Positions 10,022 through 23,031 are shown, numbered from the stretch's first letter. The stretch: DNA of 64,000 bases from Moniliella sp. 'wahieum' (GCA_003971905.1 RSEE01000052.1:310001-374000), one strand, 5' to 3'. Made by a program: numbers and translations. Notes: generated by a model not told the origin, from the letters alone.

Positions 10022-13000
10022 GCACCCCGCAAAAGAATGATATACTGAACCGATGTGCGCAAAGCCTCCTAGGCCAGGCCGCACGGCGTCGCTCGCGCGG
10101 AGCCATTCGGAAGGTTTGGGGGACGGTTCCTATGTACAACTTGACATGGACACGTCTGTCCGTCCTGGTCCGCTTAGTTGGCACCAAAAAAAACGATGGC
10201 AAGGGTCCCCCATCCTGCTCCAGCACACCCAGAGAAAAGCCTTTGGTAGCCAACTGTTGAGTCTTTGCCCTCCGCTGTCCAGACACAGACGATCAAGGAG
10301 GGATCCGTTGTCAGGTGCATGTCAGGCACATCACGGCACCCAAAGGGCACATCATCGACATCTGGCATCCCTCCCGCAGGCAAGTGTACATACACTACAC
10401 TCGCGCAGCTGCACCCTGGCTGGTCATACCCGGCACTCCGTTGTTCTTTCAAAGAAGCTTCAACGTTTCAATAGTTCACAGCTTCAAGCTTATAGACGTG
10501 TCGTACGCCTAGTCCTGCAGTCCTGCCAGGTCCACCAGCCACTATTAGCTTCAAGCTTTCAGATCACAGATCTCACTTCTCACTTCTCAGGTCTCAGATC
10601 TCACTTAACTAGCTTGACTACTAGCACTAGCCGTGTTAGCCCCTGCTGGAATATGTTACCGGCCTAAGGCTCTAAGCAACAGACGGCCAATTTTCTTGGT
10701 GTTAGTAGTACCTAGTGCGGTCGCCGTCATTGCGTCACAGACACACGTCAACAATATGAGAGCTAACCGACGAAAGCTTGATGTTGACCAGCCTTAATCC
10801 GGTTTCCTACAGTATTGCTGAAACCCTGACCTGAACGGGCTGGACCAGGGACCAGCATGGCCTGATGCATAACATCGATCTCAACACCCTACCCGTACTC
10901 CTCGATATGTAGTGTGTACTTCTGGGTTGTGTCAGATTGGACCTCTCTGAGGTCTATATAGACTCTTCTAGCCTCGGATGTTCGCTGTTCGCAGATCGAT
11001 GGTCCAATAACAAGACAGTAAACGGCATATGGTATCAATGAGATGGCCGACGTGTAAGTGCTAAGCTGCGGCCTCTGTGGAAGATGGAGAGAACGATGGC
11101 TGCCTGTGTTTGGCGCACACTATATTGAGAGTTATTACATGCCATGCGCACATGGAAAAGTATATTGACGGACGATGAGGCCTGAGGCTCAGGCCTCTCA
11201 GATCTCAAATCCCAGGCACGACCAACCAAAACGACCGCAAAATACAATTACGTCCACACACACAAAACTATTATGGTCCATGGAGGGCGACTGCGCTCGA
11301 ATGAGAGCTCAACGAACGTGCACATATATAAGATCCAAGCGTGAATGGCGTACACGCCAAGGACCATACTACATGTATGTCGTACAGAAATCGCTCTCGA
11401 TCGATGAAAGCTCGATCAATGCGCCCAATGATGTAGTTTGTTATAGTGCATCACAACAGATCATAACTATCGATAATCGATAATTCACGGTCGAAAACGA
11501 GATGACTGTTGCCACTACACTCCGTCGATGGGCGCAGCGCTGCGCAGCGCTGTTGGCACTGATCTGGTTGTGGGCGCAATATGAGCCTCTTTTTCCACAC
11601 GTAAACCACACATACACTCGCTTATGATGCTCCTTTACAAGCTTTATACATGTTACACGACTACTACTAGGCACGACATCGGTTGGTTATATATTCCTCC
11701 TGTTACATGTTACATGTTACAGGTTGTACCCTGCCATGCATGCCACATGTCACATGGTGGCATACGAAGTGTTGTATATGTTGAGACATGCCATATATGC
11801 ACTGCGAATGCGTCCCTTGCTATAGCCAACGAGCCGTTACGCGTTACACGCGGGAACCCACGCTCCTCCGTTCTTTTCAGCGCCTCAACAGCCCAGCTGC
11901 ACTAAGCGTTACATTAGGGCGCGACTCGCGAGCACTCTTAGGGACCTTATGGGATCGGTTGCGGAAGAGAAAAGCCTAATAGAGCCTAATACTTCAGATC
12001 TTCTTAGACAAGGGGAGAGAAGGCAGAATGGATGAGCCCGGTGACCGGTGAGCGCGCAGGTTGATCGGCAATAAGGCCTAAGGCCTACTAAGGCCTAAGG
12101 TCAAGGCTTCATGTTCTTCAAGCGCTTGTTGGGACACTAGTGTGTGCCAAAAGTGCACTGCTTTAGCACTCGCTTCTTACTCTCTTCCGCTCCCTCCTTC
12201 TCTCCTCAGCTGTATACTGCTCTACCGCCTCTCACCAGGATTCCATCCATCCTGATAATCGACAATCCGACCTCTTTGGCTCTTTTAATTGCCGTTTCGC
12301 CAGAGGCCTGAGACCTGACATCGGGATCGAGTCGTTTCGCATGTCAGAGAAAGGAAGGAAGCTAGAGACAAATGTGAATAGGGGAGCTGGGATCGACGAA
12401 ACGAGCAGGGGTATATACTCAGCTTGCGAACGGAACCCCCTCCCAAATTTTGTAAGCGAGCGCCACCGATCGTAACTAGTGCTCTCCTGTGGCACGGGTG
12501 CCCGATAGCACTATCCTCTCACAACACAAACATTGGAAGTCTGCACACGGCATAAAGAAAGCTTTCCCACAGGCTCTGCTATCACGACGTGTTACATTTT
12601 CCGGTCCCCGGGTTAACGTGTTACAAAAAACGCCTTGAAGCTTGAACATCACTTGATGCCCCTGTAGGTGCGTGGGCATCACCACCGCACCATTTGTGTG
12701 GCTGACATATATCATACGACATATGCATCATGCAAAACATGACACCCTCTCGAGAGTCGCCGTTCCTCCGGGCGTTGAGACCGATTATCGGACGAGTCGG
12801 CCTACGCGTTACGCGTTACGCCTATTAGGCCCTGAGGCCTAAGGGACTCCATGTCTTATAGATCTCATGCACATGGATCATCGCTTCCCTTTTTTCCCAC
12901 CCCCTACTGACATGTAAGATGCATGCCGAGAGCAGGCGTATTCGTTTGGTATCGGACTAAAGACGTAACTACTACTAAAGCTTGTCCCTAGTACTATACT

Positions 13001-14415
13001 ACGCCTTTTTAGGCCTCCTTTCGCATGCACATCTTCTTCTGAGAGATCTGAGATCTGAAGCGTCGTTCCCCCGATTCGCTTTCTTCCGCGTGTCACGTGG
13101 TACGACAAACGAAATACCGTGCAAAAAAAGTTCGCCCGTCTCGGAGATCTAAGAACACAATAGACGAAGCTGGTATATTTTCGCCCAAATTGCAAAGACC
13201 ACACATGGTCTCCACAGTCAGTAAGAGTGAAGTATATACTATGGTGCAGAAGAGGGAAGTTTTTGGATAGATATATGTCATGTAACACCCTTTTCATTCT
13301 TCCATTCTGGGATGGGGGAGACCTGGCAGTGGTGCTACGCTAGGTACACCCCATCCACAGGCTCAGTTGTAGCAGCGTCTATAGTATGAAAAAACGTCTG
13401 TATTCTTCCAACTGAGTCGGAGAAGACTGTATTATAAGCTTCCCTGCGTAGTATGTGTGTGCGCCCGTTCCCATTAGGCGTGATTTTAGAACTGCCAACA
13501 TATGTGGAAGACGAAGACAACGCAAGGGAGAGACGTGGAGGTCTATTTGCAATGGGAACGCCGAGAAGAGAAGGAGTGGAAAGAGCCGGCTTTTGGTGGA
13601 GGGTGGGCCTTGGTGTGGGCCAGGTGGGCCGGTGGTGGGCCGCGGCCTTAGGCCTTATACGTATCCGCTGCGCCGCTGCGCATCATGCATCAGTTCATTA
13701 GTAGTATCATCCATCAACACTGAGTATCCAGACTGAGTTCAGCACTCTTATCAGCCTCGGCAGGCCTCGGCTTCGTGTGGGGTGGCTTCTGGTGGCTAGA
13801 ATATAGCAGCTGCGCGTCGGGCTCCCGATGCGCGATGTCTGGGTGAGCGTGGGAACCGGGAACCGGAGGCCAGAGGTCGGGCACAGGCCATCTAGCCCCA
13901 CATGTCTCCCATCCTCAGGCCTCAGGCCGTCCACGCGCAGCAACTACTAACTAGCAAGGCCCAGGGGGCAGAACATAATGATCAAAGTCGAGTTCGACAT
14001 ATATAGATAGCCTTCGCCAGTCAGCGCCAAAGGTCAGCGGTGACCGGTGAGGTCCCCAGTCGAATGACCAAGTGATCGATGATCAGGCACATCTAGGAGC
14101 AGGGAGTGCCTAGGCCCTAGGAGAGGACCCTAGTGCTGCGCAGGGGGAATGTTTCACGAAGATCGAAAGCTGGCGGGCGTAGCCATAGCGCTTAGCGCTT
14201 ATATTTACTGCTGTCAGCCTCTTGGGAAATTCGCTCACGCTTGACGGGTGACGAGAATAAGCTACCGGGACCAGGGTCCAAGTGGTTAATGACTAATGAC
14301 GTTAGTGACTCACTCATGCGTCATTAACCACCGGTCACCGCATCATCGATCACGATCACTTCATCACCGATGATTGGATCATCGACCAATGGATCACCGA
14401 TTGCTAGCCTCACTA
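10022..14415. other. Gene-poor block with microrepeats
   Basis: No gene is supported. Composition is lower in GC than the flanking genes. Short tandem self-complementary motifs recur: GCGCAGCGCT at 11532-11552, GTTACAT at 11702-11722, AAGGCCT at about 12075-12110, CGCGTTACG at about 12804-12822, and CACCGATTG/ATCGATC-type words at 14340-14400. No transposase, reverse transcriptase or terminal repeats were recognised. Confidence 0.5.
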
Positions 14416-15160
14416 TCAAATCACAGCCAAATCACAGGATCCAAAAAAGATTAGGGGTTCAATTAATGCATTTCTGAATAGAGCAGGCGCTCGCATTTGC
14501 GCAGCAGAACACCGGGGGTAAATCCAGCGCACCTTGACGCGCTCGACGACGACGACGGGAAGGGCGAGGGGGCAAGGAGCGCTGCAAGAGTTAGTGGTTG
14601 CCCCCAGCCAAACGAAAAACGAGTAAGCGAAACTTGGGCACGCCATGAGTGGAAAGTCGAAAGACTTCTGGGGCACAAGCGATGAAAGAGAGTTAGTACA
14701 CGATGGACAACAGCACAGGATGCCAAGAACGTACCAGTGTGCATGGCATTTGGAGCTGCAAGTGCACAGAGAGGGAAGACAAGTTAGCTGAAGAACAGGG
14801 GGTGCGTGGAATGGGGATGGTACCGGCCATGATGTTACGGATGGTCTCCAAGGTGTTGGCCACGGATGCTTGTGGGAGGTTGTGGGTAACACGCGTGGCT
14901 CAGGACGTGGTAGAAGCTCTTGATTCCCAGTTGGAGTGTCGATTTGGATCCGAGACGACGCTGGCGATGGGCTTGGAGATGCTCGCGGCGACATTGAGGA
15001 TGATCTTGACGCGACGGTCTCCCAACCTGGCAGAAGGGCAGGTAGACAGGGTGAGGTGTGTACTCAGTCCTGGGCTCGAGGGGATGCGCGAGACCACAGG
15101 TGGGGATAGGGGAAGGCACGTATCCCGAGGAAGGTTGGTTTTTGCTGGGAAGGATGGTGG
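14416..15160 (-). CDS. Candidate small intron-rich gene, product unknown
   Basis: Splice signals are stronger here than the reading frame. On the minus strand three introns are readable: about 14756-14823 (donor GTACCATC, branch GCTAAC, acceptor TTGCAG), 14668-14734 (donor GTACGTTC, branch TACTAAC, acceptor CCCCAG) and about 14582-14633 (weak donor GTTTCGC, branch ACTAAC, acceptor TTGCAG). Another acceptor (TTCTGCCAG) lies near 15030. A TATA-like word (GATATAAA) sits about 40 bp upstream of the proposed start. The largest exon encodes VKIILNVAASISKPIAS and LPQASVANTLETIRNIM in one frame. I recognise no family. It could be a spliced non-coding RNA, and the boundaries are approximate. Confidence 0.33.
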
Positions 15161-15195
15161 TGGGAGGGGGACGGAAGCGAACCTGGGGGGGGCGG

Positions 15196-15206
15196 GCTTT
15201 ATATCC
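15196..15206 (-). promoter_or_regulatory. TATA box upstream of the intron-rich candidate
   Basis: The minus strand reads TGGATATAAAG, followed by a GC/pyrimidine-rich stretch towards the candidate gene at 14416-15160. Confidence 0.4.
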
Positions 15207-15223
15207 ACGTTTCCCAGGAGCAT

Positions 15224-18200
15224 TCAGGCATGTATATATTCAGGCTGCCGATCCCTGCGACGGAACGCTAGCGAAGGCCAGCAGCACGACACTGTCACAT
15301 TCATCTGGCGCTGAGCAGTGTTACTTTCCGCCATGCTCGAGCGGAATGCCCAGGGCAATGCCCTCTCGCGTCGCGTTCTGAAAGCTACAGAGTGCTCTCG
15401 ATGGTATCCGCACTCCTGCTCCAAAACGAAGTGGCATCCCCTTTGAAGCAGCAAACGCCTCCTTTGGCCCCAGTCTGGGGGCCCCAAACTCAGATTCACA
15501 ACTGATCAGCAACCACCCACACTTATGAAAAGAAGATGATATCAGACCCATAGCACTCCGGTATAGAAGTACTGCTCTTGCAGCAGCGTGTGTGTTGCGC
15601 ATTCTACTTGTTGGCACTAGATTACAGGAAGAGCTATCGCCTATAATAGTTTTTCGCGGAATCAGTAACGTCGATGGTATTGAACAGGGAGCCTGCTAGG
15701 GTGGTGTTGCATAGCCTCGATGAGCCATACGGAGATTGGTTTGATGGAGCCGAATCATAAGTCTTTTGCCCGTATGACCATAGTTGCTGTTGAAAGGAAA
15801 CACCATTATATAGTGAAAGATATGGGATGGTTGGTATATATTTACAAGGGATACCGTAGTATTACCAAGACTCTTCCTCCCTTTTCTGCTCTTCACTAAG
15901 AGCCATTATGTGTGAAGGCCTCGTATTCTTCCCAATAATTAATGGAAAGCATGAATCAGACCTCATATGGGCAAGCGCCTGCTTCCCAAGTAATATTGAC
16001 GCCCATGTCGACCAATGCCCTCCCCAATATATATGTGGTTGTGTGGAAAGCCTGAGCCCCCCACCCCTCCTGCACAACAGTCTGTTTGTGCATAGTGTAT
16101 GAAAGCTATCCATATGTTTGTGAAGCACTGTGTGCATGTAAATGTTCCCAAACATGATCCACTGAGTCTCGAAAAATGAAGAAGATGCAAGCTATTCAGA
16201 CTTCTTCATTGGCCATCTGCTTCCAACTGAATCCCAAGACTGAATATTGATTGTCTCGTCTCCCGTTGTGATGATGAGTCTCGGGCACTTAGTTTAAAGA
16301 TGCGTCTGCCTTTCACTCGCTATAGCTACTCACTCTGAACTTACAAAATGACACACCAGTTCTCTGTACAAACGTTGTATATATCATACACAGTTTTTGT
16401 GCCCTGGCACATGTTGATATCTCTTTTCTAGCTACACATGCGTGCGTCTCGCTAGTTTTTGTATCAAATATCTGCTTGTCGTAACTCACTACGAACATTG
16501 CCTCTAACATGGCCATGGTGTATATAGGAAACGGCATAGTACAGGAGGAAGCGTACACTTTGGCCATAAGTTGGTGACCGACATGGTGGTAAGAAGAGTC
16601 CGAGTCCCACTCGGCGTAGGCACGCCGTCGCATCCAGGGCCATCGACTTGGGTGTAGCACATGCCGGTATCGACTTGGATGTATTTGCTCCACTTGTGCT
16701 ATCTGCATGGGCACATCGCATGGACCTTGGCGCATTGCACGACTTGTGTGTTTTTTGTGCGTACTGCATAGGCTGCGCATATTGCACGGACTTGTGCGTA
16801 TCGCATCGACTTAGCGTACAGAGCCGCGCCCACGATGCGCAGCAGCAGCACCGGGCACATCACCCAAATGCTCACCGCATCCACCATGCAGCACCGGGCG
16901 CATCACCCATTGCTCACCGCATTCGCCAGGCCGGCGTTGTGCATCACCCAATGCTCACCGCATGCAGCTGCCCATCGTGTGTCTCAGATGCCCACGCGCG
17001 TACATATTTCGCAACGCCCCCCCCCAGCTGGGACACCCCCTCCCAGTGGGCCACTGTCCAGCCCTATCCCGTTCAATTTGGCCGACGTGGTTGGTGGACC
17101 CTGGATTTGGCACACTGTCCCCGTGCCCAGGCGTCACCCGTCAAGCGTGAGCGGATTTCCCCAAGAGTGTCAGCATGACAGAGGTACGCAAAGGTATGTA
17201 TGCATGGCACCTCGGTCCAAGAGCAGGAACAGCGACCACCGCCGGCTCCATCCGCCCTCTGAGGCTGTTGTTCCGTTTTCAGAAGATGAACATGGGGGTT
17301 CGGTCGTTCTCGCTTCGCCGAAGCCCCCCATCGACCATCGACCATCGACCATCGCGCCCCGCCAAAGCATATAATTCATTGTCACATCATGTGTCTCGCG
17401 CATTAGTAACGCGTTACTTATACATGCGTTTCACCTACTTCATGTTATGTGTCGCAGCTGGAAGTGTGGAGGATCGACTACCACAACGACCCCGCTTTTC
17501 TTCCGCCCCGCCGTTTCAGTTAAGTGACATTGGCTAGAACCGAGGCTAACTCATAGTATGTGAAAAACATATACGGCTGTGGGACTCTATCTCTTCATCC
17601 GCCGCAATTGTTTATTGGGCCGAGAGTTCCCAGCCTGCTTCTGTGGAAAAGGCGCGGCTGGGCAAATCTGCACAACAGCGGACACAGAGAGAATGATGTG
17701 AATTGCGTTAATGATGGGCAAAAAGGGTAGGAAAACTGAAAAGTCAGGATAGCATATATGTGTTGCTGTTGTATAACAACGTCCGTAGCCCCCCCCCGCC
17801 CCCCTAGAAAGAGCTATAGAGGTAACAAGAGTGATCAGCACCAAGACCTTTGCGAGAAAGAAATGCAATTATAGACCCAAAAGTTCCTTTTAAAATCAGA
17901 GGGAAAGGAGAGAGGGAGGAGCAAGAAAAGAGAAGCGAGCCTGAGCAAACAAGCGAGAGTGAGCATCAGTCTGTGCGCGTGAAACCAATCCGTCCAGCTA
18001 CGCGGGCGCCTCTGTTGATCAAGTGGGGAGAGTTCAGCAGAACCATGTATAGCACTACATACCCTCTCACACACACCACCTGGTGCCAGTACGCGCAGTG
18101 GAGATCACGTTCACTCTGAATTCATATTCATTCCTGTAATCGCGATAATCGGACTTCGCCAGGAAACAATGGTTGCTGGAACCAGTCAGTCCAAAGTTTT

Positions 18201-20469
18201 TGTGAATTTTGCGAGATGTGGATCGGCCTTTTCGCAATTGGCGAGAGTGAGCTCCTATCACAAGCGTCCAATGTCATTTACCCAAAAATACCCTTTCCCG
18301 ACTCTGTCCTTCTTCTCAAAAAGTGTAACAATAACAGCTCCTTTTGCTAGTGTGGAGGGTTGATCTGCTTGTTACGTTTTCTTCAATGGTATATCCAAAT
18401 CGAGATCTACCTATAACGCCTGAAAAGGGTTGTGTTTTGAGGCTGCTGGAGAGGAGGGGGATGGGACATCTAGAGCTGACTGTCCTCACTATAGTATTTA
18501 GTGACCCTGACAATCTGGGAAGACTGTATCAAGGAGAAAGAGACTTGAACCTGAGAGAGGGGCTGTATGTGAAAGCATCAGCTCGCTTTTGTTAAACCGC
18601 ATTTTGTTCTCCTCTGACCCCACACAGAGTCATATATGCATTATTCCTCTCTTCCCTCTGCATCCCCCAGGCTACCATCTCCCTCCATGAAACTACCTGC
18701 CTGATCCGCACCACAGGACGCATCAACCTACTCCAAAACTACTGTTGTACGTATACATCAGATCCCTGCTGGATTTCATAGGTATTTGATCCCACAACGT
18801 GTAGCGTCAAGGCAGACCGTGACCATGATCAACATGTACTGATGGAGGAATAACTTCCGTCTGTGTGTGCTGTGAGCTTCGACCCGGTGTTCTTCGACTC
18901 GGGGGGTGCCATTCCTTGTTGGCCGATCCTTTAACCCCAAAAAGGCTTGCTACAATTAGCATGACAACATATACCCGTGGTTGTGAGTGAGGTCACGCGA
19001 TAGCAAGCAACGGTTCTCCTACGTTTTGGGTTTGCTGCTTCTGTTGATGTGTTCCTCACACGCCCTCCTCCCGTGACTAGCCTCCTCCGTTCTCCGCTGC
19101 TTCACGATAGAACACATTATTCCATATTGACCAACCTTCAACTATTGCGCCACCCACTCTCTCCACCTACTGTACGCTATACCCGCTTCTTCTCGCCCTG
19201 TAACGCTTCACCACAGGCACCACCAACAGACCTGTTCGTGTCGTCTCCTCATCGTCACCAATGGCCCTTATCCAACGGCTTGTCCAGTATGCAATCTGGC
19301 CAGCTTGGACCCAGACGTTCACTCGACCCACACCTCTATCTTCTGGGCGGTGTGTACGGTTATGCATCATGCCCGGTTATGCTGCTTTGCAACTGGTGAC
19401 AATCACAAGCGGTGGGTTATGGAAGGCTGGAGGATATATAAGCGCCGCGCGGTACAGTTACACTACCAAAAGGGTTTCTTTATATATAGGGCTAGCACAC
19501 CCAGATGAAAATCGCGCTGAGCTTCTCAATGGCACACCTGTTCTTGAGGAGTCCTTATTTGCTAGAGTGGAACTTGGGAGGACTCGCGAACCTATGTACC
19601 AGCTGCAAAGCAGCCTTCCAACAAGGCGGGAAGGGGCAAACTGGTGAGCCACAAGTCTTCAAGCAACGTCCGAAGGAAATGAGAGAGAGGAGAGAGAGGA
19701 GGCAACAGATGGAACGAATAGGCCGGTGCGCAGTCTGCCCGAGCGCAATCCTTCCAACCGACTAGGCGAGCGTCTTCGTTGATACTATCAACCGAGGGCC
19801 GTGCAGGGGAACCCTATAGCACTACCCTCCAACAATTTGGAGGTCTGCGGACCACCATGCAGTTGTGACAAAACATCCTTGTATTCTTCGTGAGCGATTT
19901 ATCAAAAGTGGCAACTGTGGTTGTTTTGTATCGAGTTCTTTTTATCGGGATTGGGGGAGTCGGGCAAACCTCTAGTTGAGACTGTCAGAGCTCGCCTCGA
20001 GAAAAGTTCCATCTCATAGCCAGTAGGGGGGAATGGTCGATGATAGAGCCTAGGGAAAAGGAGAGAAACAGGAAGGAAGACCAGAGCTCTTCTACGTATA
20101 TAATGATGATGTCGCATAGACCGAGAAAAACATGGGGAGAGTCGTGTATAAAACAGAAGGAATATGATCAGGGCATAGGAACAAACAAGACAGAGGAACA
20201 GCAGAAGCGCCTTCCCTGACATCGGAGGTGGATGGGAAAGCACTGTGATAAGGGTGAATGGGGGTAGACCCAACCAAGCCATGGTCTCAGGGGGTCAAAC
20301 AAAAGGAGAAGAGACGGGAAAACGAGATCTGTCCAAACAGAAATGCAATGCCAGAAGATGGTATCCAGATGCGCGTACCCTCTGTTGCGTGACGCCACAT
20401 ACTTCTTGTGCCTTGTGGAGCTGGCACACCAAGCGGTCCACCTGGACAAATTCCATAGGGTGTGGAGTG
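15224..20469. other. Gene-poor, lower-GC block
   Basis: I see no recognisable gene. The longest ATG-started frame with some balance is 19261-19647 (+, 128 codons, MALIQRLVQYAIWP at its start), but nothing supports it. Minus-strand 17587-18074 contains two hydrophobic starts (MLTLACLLRLASLFLLL and a reading with LVLITLVTSIAL) and two acceptor-like tracts (CTGACTTTTCAG, TGTTGTGCAG). These could mark a small secreted peptide gene but are not enough to call one. A threefold imperfect repeat at 16856-16963 is listed separately. Confidence 0.45.
16856..16963. repeat. Three diverged copies of an about 24-bp unit
   Basis: The motif CATCACCCAATGCTCACCGC recurs at about 16857, 16900 and 16942 with small changes, spaced 41-43 bp apart. 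Confidence 0.7.
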
Positions 20470-23031
20470 CTACATCTGCACGGGACTCACCAGGCTCTTC
20501 ATAAACGAGTGCAAGGTCCGTCCGGCGTCGGGGCCCCACTGCGGCGACAAGGTTAGTTCTCGTTTGGCCAAGCCAAAAGTTAAGGTCGGAGGGAGCAGCA
20601 CGTACCTCACCCTGCGACACCTCGTCACAGCACCGTTCAAACTCGCGCGACTCGGCGACAGCGGGCCAATTGTCGTACACAAACCGTTTAACCCATCATG
20701 CAGCGAGGCAAAGAAGCGCGTGGCCAAGAATACGCGGAATGCTGTGCTGGGCGTAAGGTGGTGCAGTACATGTTGCTCGGCGGCGGAGAGCAAACGCGCT
20801 TCCCCATACCGATGCGCCAGGCGGTACATTGTCAGTGCCGAAGCAGGCGGCGGCAGAGGAGGCGCACACGGATGGGCATGAGGGTCCGCTTGCCTTCCGG
20901 TTCCTATGACCGAGGCTGACCCGCCCCACTCTGGCTCCGGCGTCCAGCGGCACTCCTCTTCCGATGGCCCATCCAGGTCACTCGCCGTGGGAGGGGAAGA
21001 CACTTCCCACTCGTAGGGCATGGCATCAGTATACTTGCTCACCCACTCCAGTGCTTCAACCGGGGTCCAATCTACCAGGAAGCTGCCTTGCGCCCCGTCC
21101 AGCGCAGGTCCTAGCGCCAGGCAGTGATCCACGTTGCCACAATCCTTGGCCTCTTCCGTAGGGGTAAACTCGACGTGTTCGACGTACAAGTAGCGCAAAA
21201 GCCAGTACATGGTCGCATAGTCGGCATCCACCACATGCAGCTCGTGCACCCCACGGCTGCCACCTTCGCCTTCGGCAAATGCACTGTCCAACATGGTCGC
21301 AAAGTACTTGGAGCGAGCTTTGAGGATGGCGCTGTGGGCCCAGATCACCCGGTCCCGCACCACCAGTACCGCTTCAGCTTCTCCCTCCATCGGAGCAGCG
21401 GGGCGCTCGTTGCCGAGAGGATAGGGAAGAACTACAGTCTCCTCCACCTTGGGCAGAGGGAGCTGGGCGGACCATTCCTGGGGCACCGTGTCGGTCTCGT
21501 CCGCCGGGTAGGAGGGTTCGGAAGGTTCGGCGGCCGCTTTGGCGCGCTGCCGGACCTCCGTCTGTAAGCGCGCACTTTGTCGTGCACTCCATCCCAGGGG
21601 GAGGTAGGCGACACCGCGCTCGCGCGTGCGGATGCACACGTCGCCCGAACGCGGACAATCTAGCAGACTGCCCAGCGCATCCAGAATGGTTGGCGCGACA
21701 TAGCGCGTGTCGGGTTGCGGGAACAGCACTGCGCCCGGGCCATGCTCCGGCGGGCGCCGCACCGGCACCCGTGACGATATTGATGGTGAGTGCCACAGCG
21801 TCTTGGCGTCGCACGTCGGGATGCTCCAACAGTTTCGACAGCGGCGGGATTTCGTGGCAGGCAAAGTACTCGGCCTCGTGACTAAAGGTGAAGGTGTGAA
21901 ACGATTGGTGCAGGTAAGGCGAGGGATCGAGGACGCCGCTCCGCCGCTCTGGGAGGGCAGCGCCGACAGCGGCCGGACCCCACCATGATGGATGCTGTCA
22001 CCGGACCAACGGGCCGGGTGGGGACGGGAACGGTGGAGGGCTTGCGTTTGAGTGCAGGAAGAGGCTTTTCCAAGTCGCAGTTGGTCAGGTAGACGCTCAG
22101 CGTGGTGACTGTCTTGCGCTTTGGTGCTTGGTGGGGGATCGTTTGGGTCGGAACGCGCTGGCGCTCATGAACCCGGGCGCAGGGATGGGAATGGAACTGT
22201 GAGTGTCGTGCCCGCGTGGCTCAGAGATGACCGTCTGACGCCGCACCAGCTCCAGCTTCCACTGTCCATCACCAAAGACGGGCTCGGTGGACCAGACTTC
22301 GCTCCGCCCGGCTCCAGCCGACACAGATCGGGTGATGCCATCGGCATCGTGCTCGGACGACAGCGCTGACGGGCCGTCGCCCTCCTCCTCTGACTCGACC
22401 GAAGGCGACGAGCTGGAGGGCGTCGCATCGACCCCGGCCCCCGGGGCGGAAGAATGCTACCTCGTCCCGCAACAGCGCCACATCACTGATCACCCACGTA
22501 AACGACACTGCCTTGGTCTCTTCAAATTTGGTGGCCCGCTGCCCGGGGGCAGCAGGCGCGTGTTCGGGTGTTGGGTTGGGGGCAGCTCGTGCCATGCTCA
22601 GACTCGAGTGGCGCGAGTGACGCAGCGCGCTGGGTGGCACGGGGACGGGGGGAAGTCCCAGGGGGCAAAGCTAGATGCTGAGCTGGCCCGCGACGGGCCA
22701 GGGGGGGAAGCGGACGCATTGAACCCCGAGACGGATTGCGGGCGAAGCGACGAGCCTGGCCAGCGGCGCGGACTGCCGACGGAGCCGAGGGGGTTGGAAC
22801 GGCTGTATAACGGACGTGCGGAATGGGGAGTCGGCGTGGCTCCTCGTCCGGGAGAGACTGTCGACGGTTGGGCAGGGGCAGGGGCGGTGGCCAAGGCAGG
22901 GGAGCCCAGGGTGGCGGGCCAGACGCAGGTGCGGAGGAGGGAGGGACGGGAGTGCTGGGCGGGTGGGCAGTGGAGGAGGAGGAGGGCGTGGGCGTGGAGG
23001 CGGAAGTGCTGGACGACGGGACGGCGCTCAT
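20470..23031 (-). CDS. MATH-BTB/POZ protein, likely Cullin-3 adaptor
   Basis: MATH-BTB proteins bind substrate through MATH and Cullin-3 through BTB. ATG at 23031 opens a Ser/Pro-rich N-terminus. MATH strands follow: FEETKAVSFTWVISDVALL, EVWSTEPVFGDGQWKLEL, and the closing part with FTFSHEAEYFACHEIPPLSK and DAVALTINIV. The BTB core is at about 21415-21130 (AVLVVRDRVIWAHSAILKAR, KYFATMLDSAF, ATMYWLLRYLYVEHVEF). A BACK-like end has TMYRLAHRYGEARLLSAAEQ and, after a one-base shift near 20690, WVKRFVYDNWPAVAES. An intron at 20539-20605 (67 nt; donor GTACGT, branch ACTAAC) joins to WGPDAGRTLHSFMKSL and the stop TAG at 20472-20470. Loops inside BTB and before BACK are unusually long. Several frameshifts break the MATH part. 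The Cullin role is inferred from the family. Confidence 0.8.

Noticed and set aside
16856-16963. CRISPR-like spaced repeat
   Set aside because: Only three diverged copies in a eukaryotic context; ordinary imperfect duplication.
10022-20469. Buried LTR element, LINE or DNA transposon in the gene-poor block
   Set aside because: No reverse-transcriptase, integrase or transposase motifs, no long terminal or inverted repeats and no target-site duplication recognised by eye.
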